Source: Scytonema sp. UIC 10036 (lineage in GTDB: Bacteria; Cyanobacteriota; Cyanobacteriia; Cyanobacteriales; Nostocaceae). From it: a stretch of DNA of 64,000 nucleotides. A program made the translations under genes and the position numbers. Under the pieces are notes generated by a model, which was given only the letters and a program-made list of their open reading frames with translations, made no database searches and was not told the DNA's origin. Position 1 is the stretch's first letter; the number at the start of each line of letters is the position of its first letter. Shown piece by piece: positions 8,905-18,345 of this stretch. The stretch covers positions 1 through 64,000 of the forward strand of contig NZ_WJFC01000011.1 in the NCBI RefSeq assembly GCF_009725235.1. The letters are read 5' to 3'.

Positions 8905-9245
8905 TTTAGATACCGTCGTCTCTGCCGAGTTAGCTCGTGAAGAGTGGGCGGAAAATAAAGCATTTTGTGAGTATTGCCAAGTTGCAACTGTTTGCTCGAT
9001 CGCTTCCTTGGTACTTGCAGCGCCAGAAGTACTTGCTGCTACTCGTGTTCTGCTAAGTCGTCGGGACAGTAAAAAAGCTGAAGCACAAAGCAATACGTAG
9101 TAACCAATACCTTTGATTGCTACAATAAACATCTACAGAGACGTTATGTTTAACGTCTCTATGTTTATTTGGGTGGAAGTGTTTGTACAATCATCTCCAT
9201 CTGCACTTCCAATGAAAGTTTGTCTAATATGCCTCCTCGCAAACG
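8905..9245 (+). repeat. Direct repeat, copy 2 (VKOR 3' end to next gene start)
   Basis: Second copy of the 8251-8590 block. It begins inside the VKOR-like sequence (LDTVVSAELAREEW), keeps the CEYC motif, stop codon and hairpin (9137-9160), and leads into the intact downstream gene at 9229. The VKOR fragment has no start of its own and is a 64-codon remnant. Confidence 0.8.
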
Positions 9246-10260
9246 AAACAAATCTGAAAATGACAATCCCAATACTCACGAGTCTCCACCTAAAGAAGCA
9301 TCGGACGGTTCTTCAATAGTAACCGCTGATGAACGCGGATGCACGCAGATAGATACTACTAGCACCGAGCTGCTACAGGATGGGGTGGAAAATTCCAAAT
9401 CCATCGATCCATCTCTAAACTTGTTAGTACAGCAAATTGAAAAACAAAACTCTAATCTATCTGTTATAGTAGCGCGTCAATTTTGCTACAAATTAGTACA
9501 GACGCTGGTGGAGGTGATGATTAGCGAACCTCGTAAATTTAATGTTTTGGAAGAATTTATTCTCCGTGCAAGCATTGAATTTACACCTCCACCCACATTG
9601 CAAGAATTGGCAAGTGTTTTGGGGTTGGATCTTGTATTTGTGAAAAGTACTGCTGAAAATTTACAAAGATTTAAGAGTTTGAAGATTTTAGAAACAGGTG
9701 CGATTAAGATTACACCACAAGGGCAGGAATTTTACAAACAGGGAAATGTCTCTCTACCGCCTCAAGCGAAACAGATTTATGCGATCGCCGATCCTTTTGC
9801 AGAAAATCTGACTTTTCAGTTTGAAGCTTTACCATTGGGATTAGTCGATTTACCCGATCTAGCAGAGTTAGTTAAGATTGAGGATCATCTTCCCCCTCTC
9901 AACAGTTTGGCCATTAGCGATATTCAACAACTAATTCAAGCAGCAGGGTTAGGGCTTCACGTACCTGAAGAAGGAAAAATTGTGACTAATTTTCAGATGA
10001 TTGGCAAGCCTCAGGTATGCTGGAAGACGATTTCCATCTTTATTTTACGTGATGTTATGGAGAAAAAACATATCATTCAGGTTAGGAGAGATAAGCAAGT
10101 CTTAGAAAAAGCATCAAATTGGCTGATAGAACTAGAAGCGCAACAAAAATTTGATTTGAAGAATTTGGGTATTACAATATCACCAGAAAACACTCCTGTG
10201 ACTCCTTCAACATTAAAAGCTAAACGTCAAAGGTCAACAACAAAGAAAAGCCAAAAATGA
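9229..10260 (+). CDS. Uncharacterised protein, winged-helix-like centre
   Basis: A 343-residue cytoplasmic protein. Residues 1-60 are polar and probably disordered (PPRKRNKSENDN...). About 90-190 form a helical region with LQELASVLGLDLVFVKSTAENL and FKSLKILETGAIKITPQG, which reads like a winged helix-turn-helix. The C-terminus is lysine-rich (KAKRQRSTTKKSQK), compatible with nucleic-acid binding. I do not recognise the family. I chose the ATG at 9229 because the duplicated block at 8572 preserves exactly this start (MPPRKR). It was probably once directly downstream of the VKOR-like gene, before the duplication and toxin-antitoxin insertion. Confidence 0.6.
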   Translation: MPPRKRNKSENDNPNTHESPPKEASDGSSIVTADERGCTQIDTTSTELLQDGVENSKSIDPSLNLLVQQIEKQNSNLSVIVARQFCYKLVQTLVEVMISEPRKFNVLEEFILRASIEFTPPPTLQELASVLGLDLVFVKSTAENLQRFKSLKILETGAIKITPQGQEFYKQGNVSLPPQAKQIYAIADPFAENLTFQFEALPLGLVDLPDLAELVKIEDHLPPLNSLAISDIQQLIQAAGLGLHVPEEGKIVTNFQMIGKPQVCWKTISIFILRDVMEKKHIIQVRRDKQVLEKASNWLIELEAQQKFDLKNLGITISPENTPVTPSTLKAKRQRSTTKKSQK

Positions 10261-10284
10261 ATTTAATTTTTAATTTTATGTCCT

Positions 10285-10440
10285 TTACTGTACTTTCCGC
10301 ACATATACCGTTACCCAATTGGGGTAACCAAACGTCAGTACTGGGTAGCTTTCCATATTGATGTAGTCACCTGGACTGATTTGCCCGTCGCCATCGACAT
10401 CAATGTGAACATTAACCTGAAAACTTCTACTTAGAGAATA
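10285..10440 (-). pseudogene. C-terminal fragment of YbaY-like lipoprotein
   Basis: The minus strand reads VNVHIDVDGDGQISPGDYIN, then MESYPVLTFGYPNWVTVYVR and a stop at 10285-10287. The VDVDGDGxISPGDxI...SYPV pattern fits the C-terminus of YbaY/YscW-type secretion-chaperone-like proteins. No start or N-terminal part is present; the upstream side abuts the astacin-like remnant. Confidence 0.5.
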
Positions 10441-10488
10441 AAATCGCAGCCAGCAGATTTAAATCGTATGACAGGAGATCCAGTACCA

Positions 10489-10983
10489 TTACCGAAAAAG
10501 ACACCCACAGAAATTCCAATTCCCCACTTTTGAAAAGCAAGCATTCCGATCCACAAATCGGACGTAGTTGGGATACTGTGCAGCGTTAGTAGTTGTGCGT
10601 TCAACAAACTGCATGGGAGTTCGTTCTTCCCAATGTTTAATTGCATCTCTGACTCGTTGCTGCGCGGGAAGATTGGAATCGATTTCATAGGGAATGAGTG
10701 CGTTAGGCCAGCGAAATTGATTGCCTGTAATTCCAACACCCAATTCACCCTTGGCGATATTCTCTACTAATTCTTCCATCTCCTTAATAGAGCCAAGGGA
10801 GATATCGCCCTCAAAAATTGCTTCTCCATTAATTGCAGAATACTTAACTTCCTTCAAGTCAAAAGTATTTCCTTGAATGAATCCTGTTTTTGGTTCTTCT
10901 TCCGTAGAGCGGAACCAAACGGAAATATCAGCTTCTTCAGAAACAGAAAGAGCAGAACCTTCAGGTACATTGTTAACTGTCAT
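10489..10983 (-). pseudogene. Truncated astacin-like metallopeptidase
   Basis: From ATG 10983 (MTVNNVPEGSA) the frame encodes a propeptide-like segment and then RWPNALIPYEIDSNLP with a following AIKHWEERTPMQFVER. This is the typical start of an astacin (M12A) catalytic domain. It continues to YPNYVRFVD, then goes off homology (NACFSKVGNWNFCGC) and stops at 10489. The zinc-binding HExxH and met-turn are absent. A TTG at 11031 is an alternative start. No peptidase activity is expected unless it serves as an inhibitor or decoy, which is speculation. Confidence 0.65.
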
Positions 10984-11031
10984 GTTCGATAGATATCCTT
11001 GTTTGTATTCAAAAATTTGACTTTGTATCAA

Positions 11032-11357
11032 GTTCTGTGAGGTTTTCTTTAACTTGATAAAGACATCTGTCCCACTAAAGAAATTCAGGGATTCAAATTC
11101 TAGCCAATACCAAAAAGCTACAACGCACTTCAGATAATTTGCTCTGCACGGGGTAAAATTGAGCTAGTTGCCATCACGAATTGCGTACACGAGGAAGTCT
11201 TGAATCTTGCAGTTGAGAGTTTTGAGATGCACCTTACTTATACTAATTCATTAAAACCTATTAATGACTCAGTTTAAGACGGTGAATATACTGACTTAGT
11301 ACTGACTTATGACTAACTTTCGAGTAAAATAAATAAGTAATTTTACTTGCTCTACCT
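11032..11357. other. Intergenic region
   Basis: A/T-rich divergent intergenic region between the astacin remnant and the STAND remnant. It presumably holds promoters for both; I see no clear sigma-70 boxes, repeat or RNA. Confidence 0.3.
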
Positions 11358-12053
11358 ATGTTGCGGATGTCGCGATCGCTCAAAGTTCGTCCAGAATGTC
11401 TTGAGATAGTGAGATTGCCTTTGAGGCGCAAGGGATTTTCCAGCCAAAAAAGTCTTGCTCACAATATGGGATTAGCGCTGGCGACTCTAAGTAAATTTTT
11501 CACGGGTAAGCCTGTAGATTCAGGAAATTTTCGAGAAATATGTCTCAAACTAGCTCTCGATTGGCAAGCGATCGCTGATTGAAAAAAAAAGGTGGTATGG
11601 AGTCCAGATGGAAAAATTCTTGCCAGTGGTAGTACTGACCACACAGTCAGGCTTTGGGATGGTTGTGACGGTAAATGCGTCAACACATTGCAAGACCATA
11701 CTAATATGGTATTTTCAGTTTCTTGGAGCCCAGATGGCAGAATCCTGGCTAGTGGCTCTCGTGACCAAACGGTAAAGCTGTGGGACACTCGTGACGGTAA
11801 GTGCCTTAATACATTACAGGGACATACGAATATAGTATATGTAGTAGTGTTTAGTACAGATGGACAGACTCTCGCCAGTGCTGGAGCTGATGAAATGATT
11901 AAACTATGGAATGTTCAGACAGGCGAGTGTTTGAAAACTTTCAAAGGTTGCGGACCTTATGAGGGAATGAATATTCTAGGGATTACAGGATTGACGGAGG
12001 AACAAAAATCCACTCTGAAGGCTTTGGGATCTGTGGAAATTGCTCCACAATGA
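11358..12053 (+). pseudogene. Collapsed STAND gene: HTH plus WD40, NTPase lost
   Basis: The first 75 codons (SRSLKVRPECLEIVRLPL to KLALDWQAIAD) match the N-terminal helix-turn-helix found in cyanobacterial NB-ARC/WD40 proteins. A TGA at 11580-11582 and an A-run follow. In the same frame come three and a half WD40 repeats (VVWSPDGKILASGS, VSWSPDGRILASGS, VVFSTDGQTLASAG) and the usual C-terminal tail (LKALGSVEIAPQ). The whole NB-ARC nucleotide-binding region is missing. In-frame joining of two conserved ends separated by one stop points to an internal deletion. The WD40 part could be translated alone from GTG 11592 (AAGGTGG context), but this is unproven. Confidence 0.65.
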
Positions 12054-12097
12054 GTATTATTAAGATATATGAAAAAGCTCAATGGTGCGAGAACCTT

Positions 12098-13285
12098 TTA
12101 CAAGTACCTGGACCACCAGCCTTTGTGTTTTGCTTTGTAGTTAGCGAACCAATTACAGATAGGATATAGGATAACGAGCATGATTATCCACAGACCGTAA
12201 ATCTTTGGTAAATCATATCCATACTCTGTTGGCATCAGACTAGAAAATATGTAGGGCAGAATAATTGCTTTCCATCCATAATGAGGGAAGGCAAGTATAA
12301 TAGCAGCGATATGAACTAACCAAAGGTGGATAATATAAAAAAATAGAGGAACTTTACCGAAGAGAACAAGGGGTTTGAGAATTCTCAATCTGTAGTTTTC
12401 AAACAAATGAAATATCAGGATTGCTAGACCAAGGGTCATCAATAAAAAGAGCAATGAAGGCGGATATTTATGGCAGTTGATGAATGATAGCAGAGTGCGG
12501 GAAAAGCTGAACTGGAATGACCAAGGGTTGGGGTCACCATAAATATTAATTGCCCGTAGGATAATAAAAGCAAGAATTAGACATAGACCCAGACGTCTTA
12601 GCAACTGGTTGCGTTGAGATTTTTCCAGATCGAATACTCTTCCAAATGCATAACCTATTGCCATCACTCCAATCCAAGGAATGAGGGGATAAAGGATGAA
12701 AAAGCTGATTCCTGGAAAGGGTGTGAACATTTTTTGTTCGTGAAGCACCGCCCAAAGCCAACTCCATGTTCCTAATTGTTCAGCATTGAAATTATCAAAC
12801 AAATTGTGTCCTACTATAAGCAGGATTCCGAGTGCAGCGATCGCACGAGTCGGAAGATAAATGAGTGCTGCCAAGATAACCATAGACCAACCAATCGCCC
12901 ATAAGACCCCCGCGCCGAAAAAAGTTAGGTCGAAAGTCCATGCAAGTTTAATGACTGTCAACTCCAGAAACACCAACCATAATCCACGCATGACAAGAAA
13001 GTAGGAAAGTTTTTGCTTGTTTTCGTGGCGTTGGAAAGAAAGATAGGCAGCAATACCAGCCAGGAAAATAAAAGAGGGAGCGCATAAATGAGTTACCCAT
13101 CTAGTCAAAAATAGAGGGATGTTTGATTGGGTAATATCTAAAGAATTAAAGCGAACATTGGTAAAAAAGCCTCGCACGTGGTCTAGGGTCATTAACGCCA
13201 TGACAAGTCCACGCCATAAATCTATCGAAATTAGGCGTTTACTTTTAGATTGTTCATGGTTCTCAAGGTCAGGAAAAAATCCCAT
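12098..13285 (-). CDS. DUF1624 / HGSNAT-like membrane acyltransferase
   Basis: About 395 residues with roughly ten membrane segments. The opening KRLISIDLWRGLVMALMTLDH is the signature of the DUF1624 family, related to heparan-alpha-glucosaminide N-acetyltransferase. These enzymes are thought to move acetyl groups across the membrane onto sugars; the conserved DHVR/DH histidine near the N-terminus is present. I chose ATG 13285, four bases after the kinase stop codon. An upstream TTG at 13336 or ATG at 13333 in frame would overlap the kinase gene by about 45 bases. It is the last gene of the PAS / hybrid kinase group, so translational coupling is likely. The substrate is unknown. Confidence 0.75.
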   Translation of the reverse strand: MGFFPDLENHEQSKSKRLISIDLWRGLVMALMTLDHVRGFFTNVRFNSLDITQSNIPLFLTRWVTHLCAPSFIFLAGIAAYLSFQRHENKQKLSYFLVMRGLWLVFLELTVIKLAWTFDLTFFGAGVLWAIGWSMVILAALIYLPTRAIAALGILLIVGHNLFDNFNAEQLGTWSWLWAVLHEQKMFTPFPGISFFILYPLIPWIGVMAIGYAFGRVFDLEKSQRNQLLRRLGLCLILAFIILRAINIYGDPNPWSFQFSFSRTLLSFINCHKYPPSLLFLLMTLGLAILIFHLFENYRLRILKPLVLFGKVPLFFYIIHLWLVHIAAIILAFPHYGWKAIILPYIFSSLMPTEYGYDLPKIYGLWIIMLVILYPICNWFANYKAKHKGWWSRYL

Positions 13286-13289
13286 TGAT

Positions 13290-15161
13290 TTAGGCTCTAG
13301 CTTGCATTTGTTTGGTGAGAGTGATGATTTCATCAAAACAAAAGTTATTGACCATATGAGTTAAAGCATTAGCTAAATAAGCATAGGGTTGAGGTATTTG
13401 TTCAATCAGCTTCAGAATTAACTTACCATTGACTTTAGTAGCATTATCGTGTAGTTGTTCTACCCAAGTATGAGGCATCATCGCTAAAGTCTTAATCAGT
13501 TCCTCGTGCGAGAAAACTGGTTCTGAGGATGAATCTAGCAATAGATTTTCACAGGGGCATGGCGTAGATTGCAGATCGTAAACCACTCCCAAATGTTCAG
13601 CCATTTTTTCAAAGATGATTTCCGATCGAAATGGCTTACGCACAAAATCATCACAACCAGCCGATAAAGCCACTATACGATCTTCTTCAAAAGCACTTCC
13701 AGTCAATGCAATCACTATGGGTGCTGGGTTGCCATTCGCTTTAATTTGTCTGGTTGCTTCATATCCATCCATCATTGGCATACGCATATCCATCCAAATC
13801 AAATGGGGTGACCAACTTTGCCCTAGGGCGATCGCTTCTTGCCCGTTCATGGCTTCCCGCACTTCAAAACCGATTGGTTTGAGCAGCTTAATCAAAATCT
13901 GACGAATTTCCAAGTTGTCTTCTGCCACCAAAATCTTATACTTGGGCTGTCCGGCTTGCAAACCAATAACCTGCTGACTCGGTTTTGTGACTGGTATCTC
14001 ATCCGTTTCAACCACACTAGTTGTTTGGATATCAAACTTAAAAATGGTTCCAATTCCTAATTGACTTTCAACAGCAATCTCTCCCCCCATAAGACGCACA
14101 AACTGACGGCTAATGGGTAAGCCAAGCCCAGTTCCCTCTTGAGAATTTTGACCGGTTTTGGTTTGAACAAATGCCTCAAATAAAGTCTCAAGTTCTTTAG
14201 GAGCAATACCGGGTCCGGTATCTTCCACTTCAAATAATAATCGTGGAGGAAGTATATTGCTACCTTCATTAACCCACTTGACTCGCAGTATGATTTTACC
14301 TGTTTGGGTAAACTTAATAGCATTGCCTAACAAATTCATTAAAACCTGGCGCAGCTTGCTTTCATCTGTATAAATGTATTGAGGGATGTTAGTTGTCTGT
14401 TCAAAGATAAGCTCTATCCTTTTCAACTCAGCTTTAAACTGGAACATCTGTTGCAGAGAGTTCAGAAGATTGTCTAGGTTGAAACTACTTTCATTGAGTG
14501 TTGTCTTTCCTGCCTCAATCTTAGACATTTCCAACACATCATTGATTAAAGTGAGCAGATGTTCTCCACTGCGTGCGATCGCATCCAAATATTCTTGCTG
14601 CTGCGAATTGAGGTAACCACTGCTTGCCATCAATTGAGTGAAACCCAAAATAATATTAAGAGGAGTTCTCAGTTCATGGCTCATGTTCGCTAAAAACTGA
14701 CTTTTAGCACGGTTTGCCACATCTGCTGCTTCTTTTGCTTCTTTAAGCGCTTCTTCGATTTGTTTTTTGACAGTAATATTACGCAGCACCAGAATAGCAG
14801 CTCTATCGCTGCCACACAGTTCAACACAATTGCCAGATATTTCCAAAACTAATTTTTCTCCAAATTGTTGAAACTCGTATTCTGTGGTTTTTAGTTGACC
14901 TTGTATCACCCTCATGACTGGGTGTATCTCTAAAGTATCCTCTGTATTCGAGTGTGTTAAAGGCAATAAATCGATTAAACAGGTTCCTAAAACTACAATA
15001 CGCGGTTTATTAATGAGGTTTTCAAAAGCAGTATTGCACCATTGTATTCTGCCATCTTTATCTGTCCAGATGAGCGCATCATCAATGACACCCAGCGCTA
15101 TCTCGATCTTTCCCAAAGTTAACCGTAATTGGTTAATCATCAGGGCAAAATTATTTTTCAT
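13290..15161 (-). CDS. Hybrid sensor histidine kinase (PAS-HisKA-HATPase-REC-Hpt-like)
   Basis: About 623 residues from ATG 15161, which has a good ribosome binding site (GAAGGAA). In order: a PAS domain (IWTDKDGRIQWCNTAFENL), a coiled linker (EAKEAADVANRAKSQFLAN), the HisKA H-box (MSHELRTPLNIILG), HATPase N, G1 and G2 boxes (LGNAIKFTQTG, EDTGPGIA, GTGLGLPIS), a receiver domain with phospho-acceptor Asp in IWMDMRMPMMDG and Lys in VRKPF, and a C-terminal helical region of about 90 residues that resembles an Hpt-like tail, although I cannot point to the phospho-histidine. No membrane segment is seen, so it is a cytoplasmic phosphorelay kinase. The PAS gene lies 32 bases upstream and the acyltransferase 4 bases downstream. 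Confidence 0.88.
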   Translation of the reverse strand: MKNNFALMINQLRLTLGKIEIALGVIDDALIWTDKDGRIQWCNTAFENLINKPRIVVLGTCLIDLLPLTHSNTEDTLEIHPVMRVIQGQLKTTEYEFQQFGEKLVLEISGNCVELCGSDRAAILVLRNITVKKQIEEALKEAKEAADVANRAKSQFLANMSHELRTPLNIILGFTQLMASSGYLNSQQQEYLDAIARSGEHLLTLINDVLEMSKIEAGKTTLNESSFNLDNLLNSLQQMFQFKAELKRIELIFEQTTNIPQYIYTDESKLRQVLMNLLGNAIKFTQTGKIILRVKWVNEGSNILPPRLLFEVEDTGPGIAPKELETLFEAFVQTKTGQNSQEGTGLGLPISRQFVRLMGGEIAVESQLGIGTIFKFDIQTTSVVETDEIPVTKPSQQVIGLQAGQPKYKILVAEDNLEIRQILIKLLKPIGFEVREAMNGQEAIALGQSWSPHLIWMDMRMPMMDGYEATRQIKANGNPAPIVIALTGSAFEEDRIVALSAGCDDFVRKPFRSEIIFEKMAEHLGVVYDLQSTPCPCENLLLDSSSEPVFSHEELIKTLAMMPHTWVEQLHDNATKVNGKLILKLIEQIPQPYAYLANALTHMVNNFCFDEIITLTKQMQARA

Positions 15162-15193
15162 GAAGGTTCCTTCTCGCGTCTTATTATTTTTTC

Positions 15194-15613
15194 TTATAAA
15201 GGACGAATTGTAGCTGCAAAAAACCAATTATCCCCTTGTTTTTCTGCCATAATTGTATGTTCGCTCTCAATTTCTAAACCATCTTTTGTCACTGCTTTTA
15301 GTAAAAGAGGGTGATTGAGAATTTTAGACTTTCCGGTCATAATGAAGCGAGAAAAACTAAGACGATGGGCATCATGAAAGCTGTAGGGAATCACAATTTC
15401 CAAATGTTCACCCATAATTTCATCCAAATTCCATCCAAAAACAGATGTAAAACAATCGTTTACATAGCTAATAATCCCCTGTTCATCAGTGATGATAACT
15501 GGAAATTGAGTTTCTAGCTTCATTTCATCAATTGTGTTCATAAACCAACTTTTCAATTTTTCTAGATGCTTATCGGCAATTGTTTTATTCCTAAAATTCC
15601 CATGAAAATCCAC
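15194..15613 (-). CDS. Stand-alone PAS domain protein
   Basis: A 139-residue protein made almost entirely of one PAS domain: PVIITDEQGIISYVNDCFTS, FGWNLDEIMGEHLEIVIP, then a KDGLEIESEHTIMAEK segment and the terminal strands NWFFAATIRPL. No kinase or output domain is attached. It is immediately upstream of the hybrid kinase in the same direction and probably provides a sensory input to it. It may also be the detached N-terminal domain of an ancestral multi-PAS kinase. Cofactor unknown. Confidence 0.75.
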   Translation of the reverse strand: MDFHGNFRNKTIADKHLEKLKSWFMNTIDEMKLETQFPVIITDEQGIISYVNDCFTSVFGWNLDEIMGEHLEIVIPYSFHDAHRLSFSRFIMTGKSKILNHPLLLKAVTKDGLEIESEHTIMAEKQGDNWFFAATIRPL

Positions 15614-16365
15614 TGCTACAAGAAGTCATTTCCATAGCAAATGAAGTACCAGTTCATGAAGCATTAGTTTTACTAAAGGAGGAGAAATGGCTCCACTATC
15701 CGCACAAGCTATTGGAAATTTTTTGCCCTACCCAAGTAAGAAAAGAGAACACAAAACGACCAACATCCAGGTCACGCCCGAACATCCTGGTAGGTTCTCA
15801 GGCTTCTTAGTTAAGAGGAAAGAGAATTACAAGAATCTCAACTGCACCATACTAGTAATATCTCTACCTACCAATTGACCTGACTGCTGACTTGAACATA
15901 GGGGAACTGGTTAGCAGGTTAGGGAAAAACCCAATGCCCAATGATGCCAGTTGCTTTAACGGGAGAACTCACCGCAACCACTGGCTCCCCAATGTCTATT
16001 TTTATTCGTTTTGGTGTACACGGTTTGTGATGGCTACTTTATAACTCAGTTAACTTGTTACTAAAGCCTTACTAACCGTACCAAATATTACACCTTTTTT
16101 CAAGAGCTAGCACAGTCTTTTGAGGCTGTATATTAATTTATATTATTTTAATAATTGAAAATCATTATATATATGTATATTAAGGTACATAGCTATCTAA
16201 TAAGAATTAATCATAATTTCATAAAATATGGTATATTTCGATTCGGTTACTCATAGTTTTACAAAGCTAATTAAGTCACCCTACAAGGTGTGGTTTATCA
16301 ATATGAAAATTAGTTCAAGGAAGAAAAATATATCTTCATTATATTGCAATTGACTCAACCAAAAT
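15614..16365. other. Intergenic region with unassigned coding-like remnant
   Basis: A plus-strand open stretch at about 15612-15806 reads LLQEVISIANEVPVHEAL and later KWLHYPHKLLEIFCPTQ, without a start codon or recognisable family; it may be a gene fragment. The rest is A/T-rich, including ATATAT tracts near 16130-16180, and probably contains the promoter of the REC-kinase gene. Confidence 0.35.
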
Positions 16366-17472
16366 ATGGACTGCACCCAGTTGCCAAAGGCAGATATCCT
16401 TCTCGTTGACGACAATATAGATAATCTACGCCTTTTATCAGCAATGCTCACCAAGCAGGGCTATGAAGTTCGGAGTGTGACAAATGGCTCTACAGCATTA
16501 ATGGGCGTACAAGCTCAACCGCCGGATTTGATTCTGCTTGACATCAATATGCCGGGAATCAACGGCTATGAAGTTTGCCGTCAGTTAAAAGCTAATAACC
16601 AAACCAATGAAATACCAGTCATTTTTATTAGCGCTTTGAATGAGACTTTTGATAAGGTAAAAGCTTTCTCAGTGGGAGGTGTGGATTACATTACTAAGCC
16701 ATTTCAGCTTGAGGAAGTCTATGCCAGAATTGAAAATCAACTTACACTCCGCCGATTGCAAGCACAACTTCAAACTCAAAATTTTCTTTTACAGCAAACA
16801 GAGGCAGAACTGCTCAAGGCGTTAGAGCAGGAGCAAAAACTTAACAAGCAGATTGAGGAAATGGCAACCCTTGAAGAACGGAATCGAATTGCTCGTGATA
16901 TTCACGACTCTTTGGGGCATTCCTTAGTAGCGCTGAATATTCAACTAGAAGCTGCTCTAGCTCTATGGCAGGAAGACCCAAACAAAGCACATAAACTGTT
17001 GTTGGGGGCAAAGCAATTGGGTTCAAATGCATTGAAAGCAGTGCGCCAATCTGTCGCTGAAATCAGATCCGAACCGTTACAAGGGCAGTTACTACAGGAG
17101 GCGATCGCTAACCTTGTTGAAGAATTTCACCAGACAACAGGGGTGGTGCCAACATACCAAATTGAATTGCCATCAACTTTACCCCAAGCGATGAATTCAG
17201 TTATTTATCGAATTTTACAGGAGGGACTGACTAATATTTGTAAGCATGCTAAGGCGAGCGAGGTACACATTCAAATCCAAACAACAAGAAGTGACTTATG
17301 TGTGACGCTTCAGGATAACGGTAACGGCTTTCAACTCTCTGAAAATAGAACGGGATTTGGTCTCCAAGGGATGCGAGAACGTGCTATTGCTATGGGGGGT
17401 CAATTAGAAATTTTCAGTCAACCGGGCGCGGGATGTCAGATTAAAGTTAGGTTTCCGAGGTTAGCAGAATGA
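16366..17472 (+). CDS. Response regulator-HisKA_3 histidine kinase fusion
   Basis: A 368-residue cytoplasmic protein. Residues 8-125 are a receiver domain (acidic pocket Asp15/Asp16, phospho-acceptor Asp59 in LILLDINMPG, Lys in YITKPF). A coiled-coil linker covers about 125-170 (QLQTQNFLLQQTEAELLKALEQ). Then comes a HisKA_3 dimerisation domain with ERNRIARDIHDSLGHSL, and an HATPase_c domain (QEGLTNICKHAKAS, LQDNGNGF, GFGLQGMRERA). This architecture is a NarL-system kinase regulated by an upstream phosphorelay. The next gene, a NarL-type regulator, overlaps by four bases (ATGA), so the two form an operon and a cognate pair. The hybrid kinase at 13290-15161 is a plausible upstream partner, by proximity only. 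Confidence 0.9.
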   Translation: MDCTQLPKADILLVDDNIDNLRLLSAMLTKQGYEVRSVTNGSTALMGVQAQPPDLILLDINMPGINGYEVCRQLKANNQTNEIPVIFISALNETFDKVKAFSVGGVDYITKPFQLEEVYARIENQLTLRRLQAQLQTQNFLLQQTEAELLKALEQEQKLNKQIEEMATLEERNRIARDIHDSLGHSLVALNIQLEAALALWQEDPNKAHKLLLGAKQLGSNALKAVRQSVAEIRSEPLQGQLLQEAIANLVEEFHQTTGVVPTYQIELPSTLPQAMNSVIYRILQEGLTNICKHAKASEVHIQIQTTRSDLCVTLQDNGNGFQLSENRTGFGLQGMRERAIAMGGQLEIFSQPGAGCQIKVRFPRLAE

Positions 17473-18152
17473 TCCGAGTGTTGTTAGTAGAAGACCAAGA
17501 GATTATCCGTCAAGGTCTAAAAACCTTGTTAGAAATTAATTCAGATTTACAGGTTGTGGGAGAAGCGGAAAATGGTCAAAGAGCAATACAGCAAATGGAA
17601 CGTCTTTATGGTGGGGATTTACAGCCAGATATTGTGCTGATGGATATTCGCATGCCCGTGATGGATGGTGTAGCAGCAACTCAACAAATATCCCAGCAGT
17701 TCCCAGAAACAAAAATTTTGATACTGACAACCTTTGATGATTCGCACTACGTTGCAGAAGCGCTGCGTTTTGGAGCTAAGGGATATATTTTGAAGGATAC
17801 GCCCGCTCAAGAACTCACAGCAACAATTCGTTGGATTGACAAAGGCTATACTCACCTTGGACCCGGACTCCTAGAAAAAATGATAACCCTGGTTCAATCG
17901 CCTTCAAAACCAAAGGAGCCACCACCAGGGTTATCAGAATTAACAATTAGAGAAAGAGAAGTTTTGCAATTGATTGCCAATGGCTTGAGCAATCGAGAAA
18001 TTTCTCAAACTCTCCACCTCTCAGAAGGTACTGTACGAAACCATATTACGAATATCCTGGGTCGATTGAATTTACGCGATCGCACTCAAGCGGCGTTGTT
18101 TGCAAATTCTTGTTTGCCCTGGTTGGAAAACTCCGAGAAGTATAGCAAGTAG
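17469..18152 (+). CDS. NarL/LuxR-type response regulator
   Basis: A 227-residue DNA-binding regulator. The receiver domain covers residues 1-120 (VEDQ acidic pair, phospho-acceptor Asp59 in IVLMDIRMPVMDG, Lys in YILKDTP). A LuxR/GerE helix-turn-helix lies at about 155-215 (LSELTIREREVLQLIANGLS, NREISQTLHLSEGTVRNHIT). The start overlaps the kinase stop by four bases. It would bind an inverted-repeat operator as a dimer. Candidate sites are the TGACAAATGT/ACATTT boxes at 20.8, 26.5, 31.3 and 37.2 kb, but this link is inference. A paralogous C-terminal fragment lies immediately downstream in reverse orientation. Confidence 0.92.
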   Translation: MIRVLLVEDQEIIRQGLKTLLEINSDLQVVGEAENGQRAIQQMERLYGGDLQPDIVLMDIRMPVMDGVAATQQISQQFPETKILILTTFDDSHYVAEALRFGAKGYILKDTPAQELTATIRWIDKGYTHLGPGLLEKMITLVQSPSKPKEPPPGLSELTIREREVLQLIANGLSNREISQTLHLSEGTVRNHITNILGRLNLRDRTQAALFANSCLPWLENSEKYSK

Positions 18153-18181
18153 TTCAAAATAACTAGTTACCACTTAATTAT

Positions 18182-18345
18182 AGGCAAGAGCAGATTCGCG
18201 CTTGTCCAACCAAGATAGGAAAGAATTAGCCAAAATTGCGGCTTGAGTACGATCGCGCAAACAGAGTCGATTCAGAAGATTCGTAATATGATTTCTAACC
18301 GTCCCTTCTGAAAGGTAAAGCTTTTGGGCAATTTCTCGATTGCTC
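18182..18345 (-). pseudogene. C-terminal fragment of a second NarL-type regulator
   Basis: The minus strand reads [20 protein letters not shown], then HITNLLNRLCLRDRTQAAIL and a short tail. It is clearly paralogous to the last 55 residues of the regulator at 17469-18152, but has distinct codons. The receiver domain is absent: the fragment ends where the helix-turn-helix of the collapsed STAND gene begins on the other strand, at about 18340. Confidence 0.7.
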
